This document shows, in pieces, positions 6,293 through 7,157 of a stretch of 7,157 bases of DNA; the stretch's first letter is position 1; each line of letters begins with the position of its first letter. Both the position numbers and the translations under genes were made by a program. The notes under the pieces are model-generated. The model had not been told where the DNA came from, ran no database searches, and was given only the letters and a program-made list of their open reading frames with translations. The stretch lies in contig USDC01000029.1 of NCBI GenBank assembly GCA_900553435.1, positions 1 through 7,157 of the forward strand, read 5' to 3'. Origin of the DNA: an uncultured Mycoplasmatota bacterium. Its GTDB lineage: Bacteria; Bacillota_I; Bacilli_A; RF39; UBA660.

Positions 6293-6475
6293 AAAAAAAA
6301 GACAAGTAGTTTATAATAATATTAATAGAGAGTTAGTGGTTGGTGTAAACTAATAATATTATATAAATGAATCTACTTTTTTAGTGAGATTAATACTCTC
6401 CGGGTAAAACCGTTATATTAAATTAAGTTAATAAAGGATGGTACCGTGCATAAGCACTCCTTGCCATTCTTTTTT
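6293..6475 (+). promoter_or_regulatory. Serine T-box riboswitch (tRNA-sensing leader)
   Basis: The leader senses uncharged tRNA and lets transcription continue into the downstream genes. Stem I is complete. Its base is 6295-6301 paired with 6376-6382. The specifier loop has the AGTA turn on the 5' side (6305-6308) and TGAA then TCT-A on the 3' side, giving specifier codon UCU (Ser, 6372-6374) with the usual following A. The middle stem is 6310-6324 with 6354-6367 (one bulged A). The AGAGAG bulge lies near 6327-6332, and the apical stem 6333-6337/6349-6353 closes a loop containing GGTTGGTG. The antiterminator is exact: AAGGA (6434-6438) with TCCTT (6458-6462), the seven-base bulge TGGTACC (6439-6445), then GTGC/GCAC closing an ATAA loop. 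The specifier agrees with serS downstream. This leader accounts for most of the 241-base gap between genes. Confidence 0.96.
6434..6475 (+). terminator. T-box regulated terminator
   Basis: AAGGATGGT (6434-6442) can pair with GCCATTCTT (6463-6471) over nine positions including two G-U pairs, with GTGC/GCAC inside and a T run at 6470-6475. The 5' strand is the same one used by the antiterminator, so the two folds exclude each other. Confidence 0.93.
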
Positions 6476-6496
6476 ATATATATTAGGGAGGTTTAA

Positions 6497-7018
6497 ATGA
6501 AAAGTTTAGAAGAAAAAATAGGAAAAAGTACCTATGAAGTAATAACAAATGAACACAATTGGGAGTTTTATAGAGCATATATACTTGTTAATGCTTTATA
6601 TAAAGATAAAAAAGCTATAGATGATAGACCATATGTTTTATATCTTTATAATATGTGTGATAATTTAGATACCGAAGAAGAAAAAACAGTCGCACTTCTT
6701 CAAAATGTATTAAAAAACACACCTTTAACAGAAGAAGAATTAAAGGAACTTAAATTTAGTGAAAATATTATTTCCTCGGTTAAATTACTTACAAAACCAA
6801 ATGAAATGAGTTTTAAAGAATATATAAAAGAGTTAAAAAGAAGTAAAAATTTAACTGCTCTTAAAGTAAAAAGAGAATATTTAATGCGTAATTTAGATGA
6901 AGAAAAATTAAAATTAATTCCCGCTTTTAAGGCAGACGAAATAATAAAAGATTATACTAAAGCATGCTTAGGAATAGAAAGAACATTAAAGAAAATAGAG
7001 AATAAAGAAGGAGAATAA
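6497..7018 (+). CDS. Degenerate RelA/SpoT-type HD-domain protein, probably catalytically inactive
   Basis: The 173-residue protein follows the small (p)ppGpp-hydrolase-like HD family along most of its length: KDKKAIDDRPYVLYLYNM (36-53) matches the family's K-D-K-x-G-x-PYxxHP region, TEEEKTVALLQNVLKNT (59-75) matches EEEKxVALLHDVxEDT, and ALKVKREYLMRNL (121-133) matches ALxVKLADLxHNM. In the active family the Mn2+ ligands are His, the His-Asp pair and a later Asp (H53, H77, D78, D144 in Streptococcus RelA/SpoT homologue). By my alignment these are Tyr49, Gln69, Asn70 and Tyr128. The fold is therefore probably kept while metal binding is lost. AGGGAGG (6485-6491) supports the start. It is the first gene after the serine T-box and serS follows two bases after its stop codon, so it should rise with serS when tRNA-Ser is uncharged. 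The alignment is by eye. Confidence 0.75.
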   Translation: MKSLEEKIGKSTYEVITNEHNWEFYRAYILVNALYKDKKAIDDRPYVLYLYNMCDNLDTEEEKTVALLQNVLKNTPLTEEELKELKFSENIISSVKLLTKPNEMSFKEYIKELKRSKNLTALKVKREYLMRNLDEEKLKLIPAFKADEIIKDYTKACLGIERTLKKIENKEGE

Positions 7019-7019
7019 A

Positions 7020-7157
7020 ATGATAGATATAAATTTAATAAGAGAAAATAAAGACTTAGTAAAAGAAAATATAAAGAAAAAATTTCAAGATGAAAAACTT
7101 CCGCTAGTTGACGAAATATATCAAATGGACATAGACTATAGAAAAGCAAAAACAGAA
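7020..7157 (+). CDS. serS: Seryl-tRNA synthetase SerS, N-terminal part (3' end outside window)
   Basis: Forty-six residues are present. The opening MIDINLIRENKDLVKENIKKK matches the start of bacterial SerS (MLD..LLR.N.d.v...l..K), the first helix before the long antiparallel coiled coil that grips the variable arm of tRNA-Ser. SerS charges tRNA-Ser with serine in the cytoplasm. AAGGAG (7008-7013) lies 6 bases before ATG 7020, inside the end of the upstream gene. The serine specifier in the T-box leader supports the identification independently. The catalytic domain is beyond the window. Confidence 0.92.
   Translation, partial: MIDINLIRENKDLVKENIKKKFQDEKLPLVDEIYQMDIDYRKAKTE

Noticed and set aside
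6371..6373. Alternative T-box specifier AUC (Ile), which would match A73 and the UGGU bulge
   Set aside because: It would be followed by U, not the usual purine, and would be shifted from the expected specifier position; UCU with following A fits better and the downstream gene is serS.
215..7018. Mycoplasma-type genetic code (TGA as Trp)
   Set aside because: Tryptophans at conserved sites such as NWYPGH and RWQKI are all TGG, and no in-frame TGA interrupts any gene. The TGA stops of rsmE and the 250-aa gene are soon followed by TAA, so they alone are not decisive.
1..7157. CRISPR arrays, tRNA or rRNA genes, insertion sequences, prophage or toxin-antitoxin modules
   Set aside because: No spaced direct repeats, no cloverleaf sequence, no transposase, integrase or known toxin motifs were seen on either strand.

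Overview
The window is very AT-rich and carries typical low-GC Gram-positive signals: strong AGGAG-type ribosome binding sites, sigma-A promoters with 17-base spacers, and a T-box riboswitch in front of serS. This points to a Bacillota/Bacilli-type bacterium, plausibly an uncultured gut lineage or a relative of Erysipelotrichia or RF39, but the genus cannot be fixed from this sequence. All tryptophans in the recognised proteins use TGG and no gene carries an in-frame TGA, so the Mycoplasma genetic code is unlikely despite the AT content.

Layout, all genes on the + strand. (1) 3-119: C-terminal tail of a probable alpha/beta hydrolase, closed by a terminator. (2) 215-1093: rbgA, the 50S-assembly GTPase, with its own extended -10 promoter. 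(3) A textbook promoter overlapping the end of rbgA (1080-1108) starts a probable four-gene unit: two proteins I do not recognise (375 and 217 aa), rsmE (16S rRNA m3U1498 methyltransferase) and a small single-pass membrane protein. A hairpin terminator built around the stop codon of the membrane protein ends the unit. (4) mtaB, the tRNA methylthiotransferase, begins 25 bases after that stop codon, so its expression must pass the terminator. (5) 5503-6255: an unrecognised 250-aa protein with its own promoter. (6) A consensus promoter, a complete serine T-box leader, a 173-aa protein that looks like a RelA/SpoT-type HD hydrolase with all four metal ligands replaced, and the start of serS.

The recognised genes all serve translation: ribosome assembly, rRNA and tRNA modification, and tRNA charging. 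The unknown genes may therefore also belong to translation or its stress control, but that is inference from neighbourhood only.

The items most worth following are the inactive-looking HD protein placed under tRNA-Ser control; a run of eight G in the first unknown gene that would switch it off with a one-base change; the mtaB terminator wrapped around an upstream stop codon; and unusual wobble-type tRNA contacts predicted for the serine T-box.
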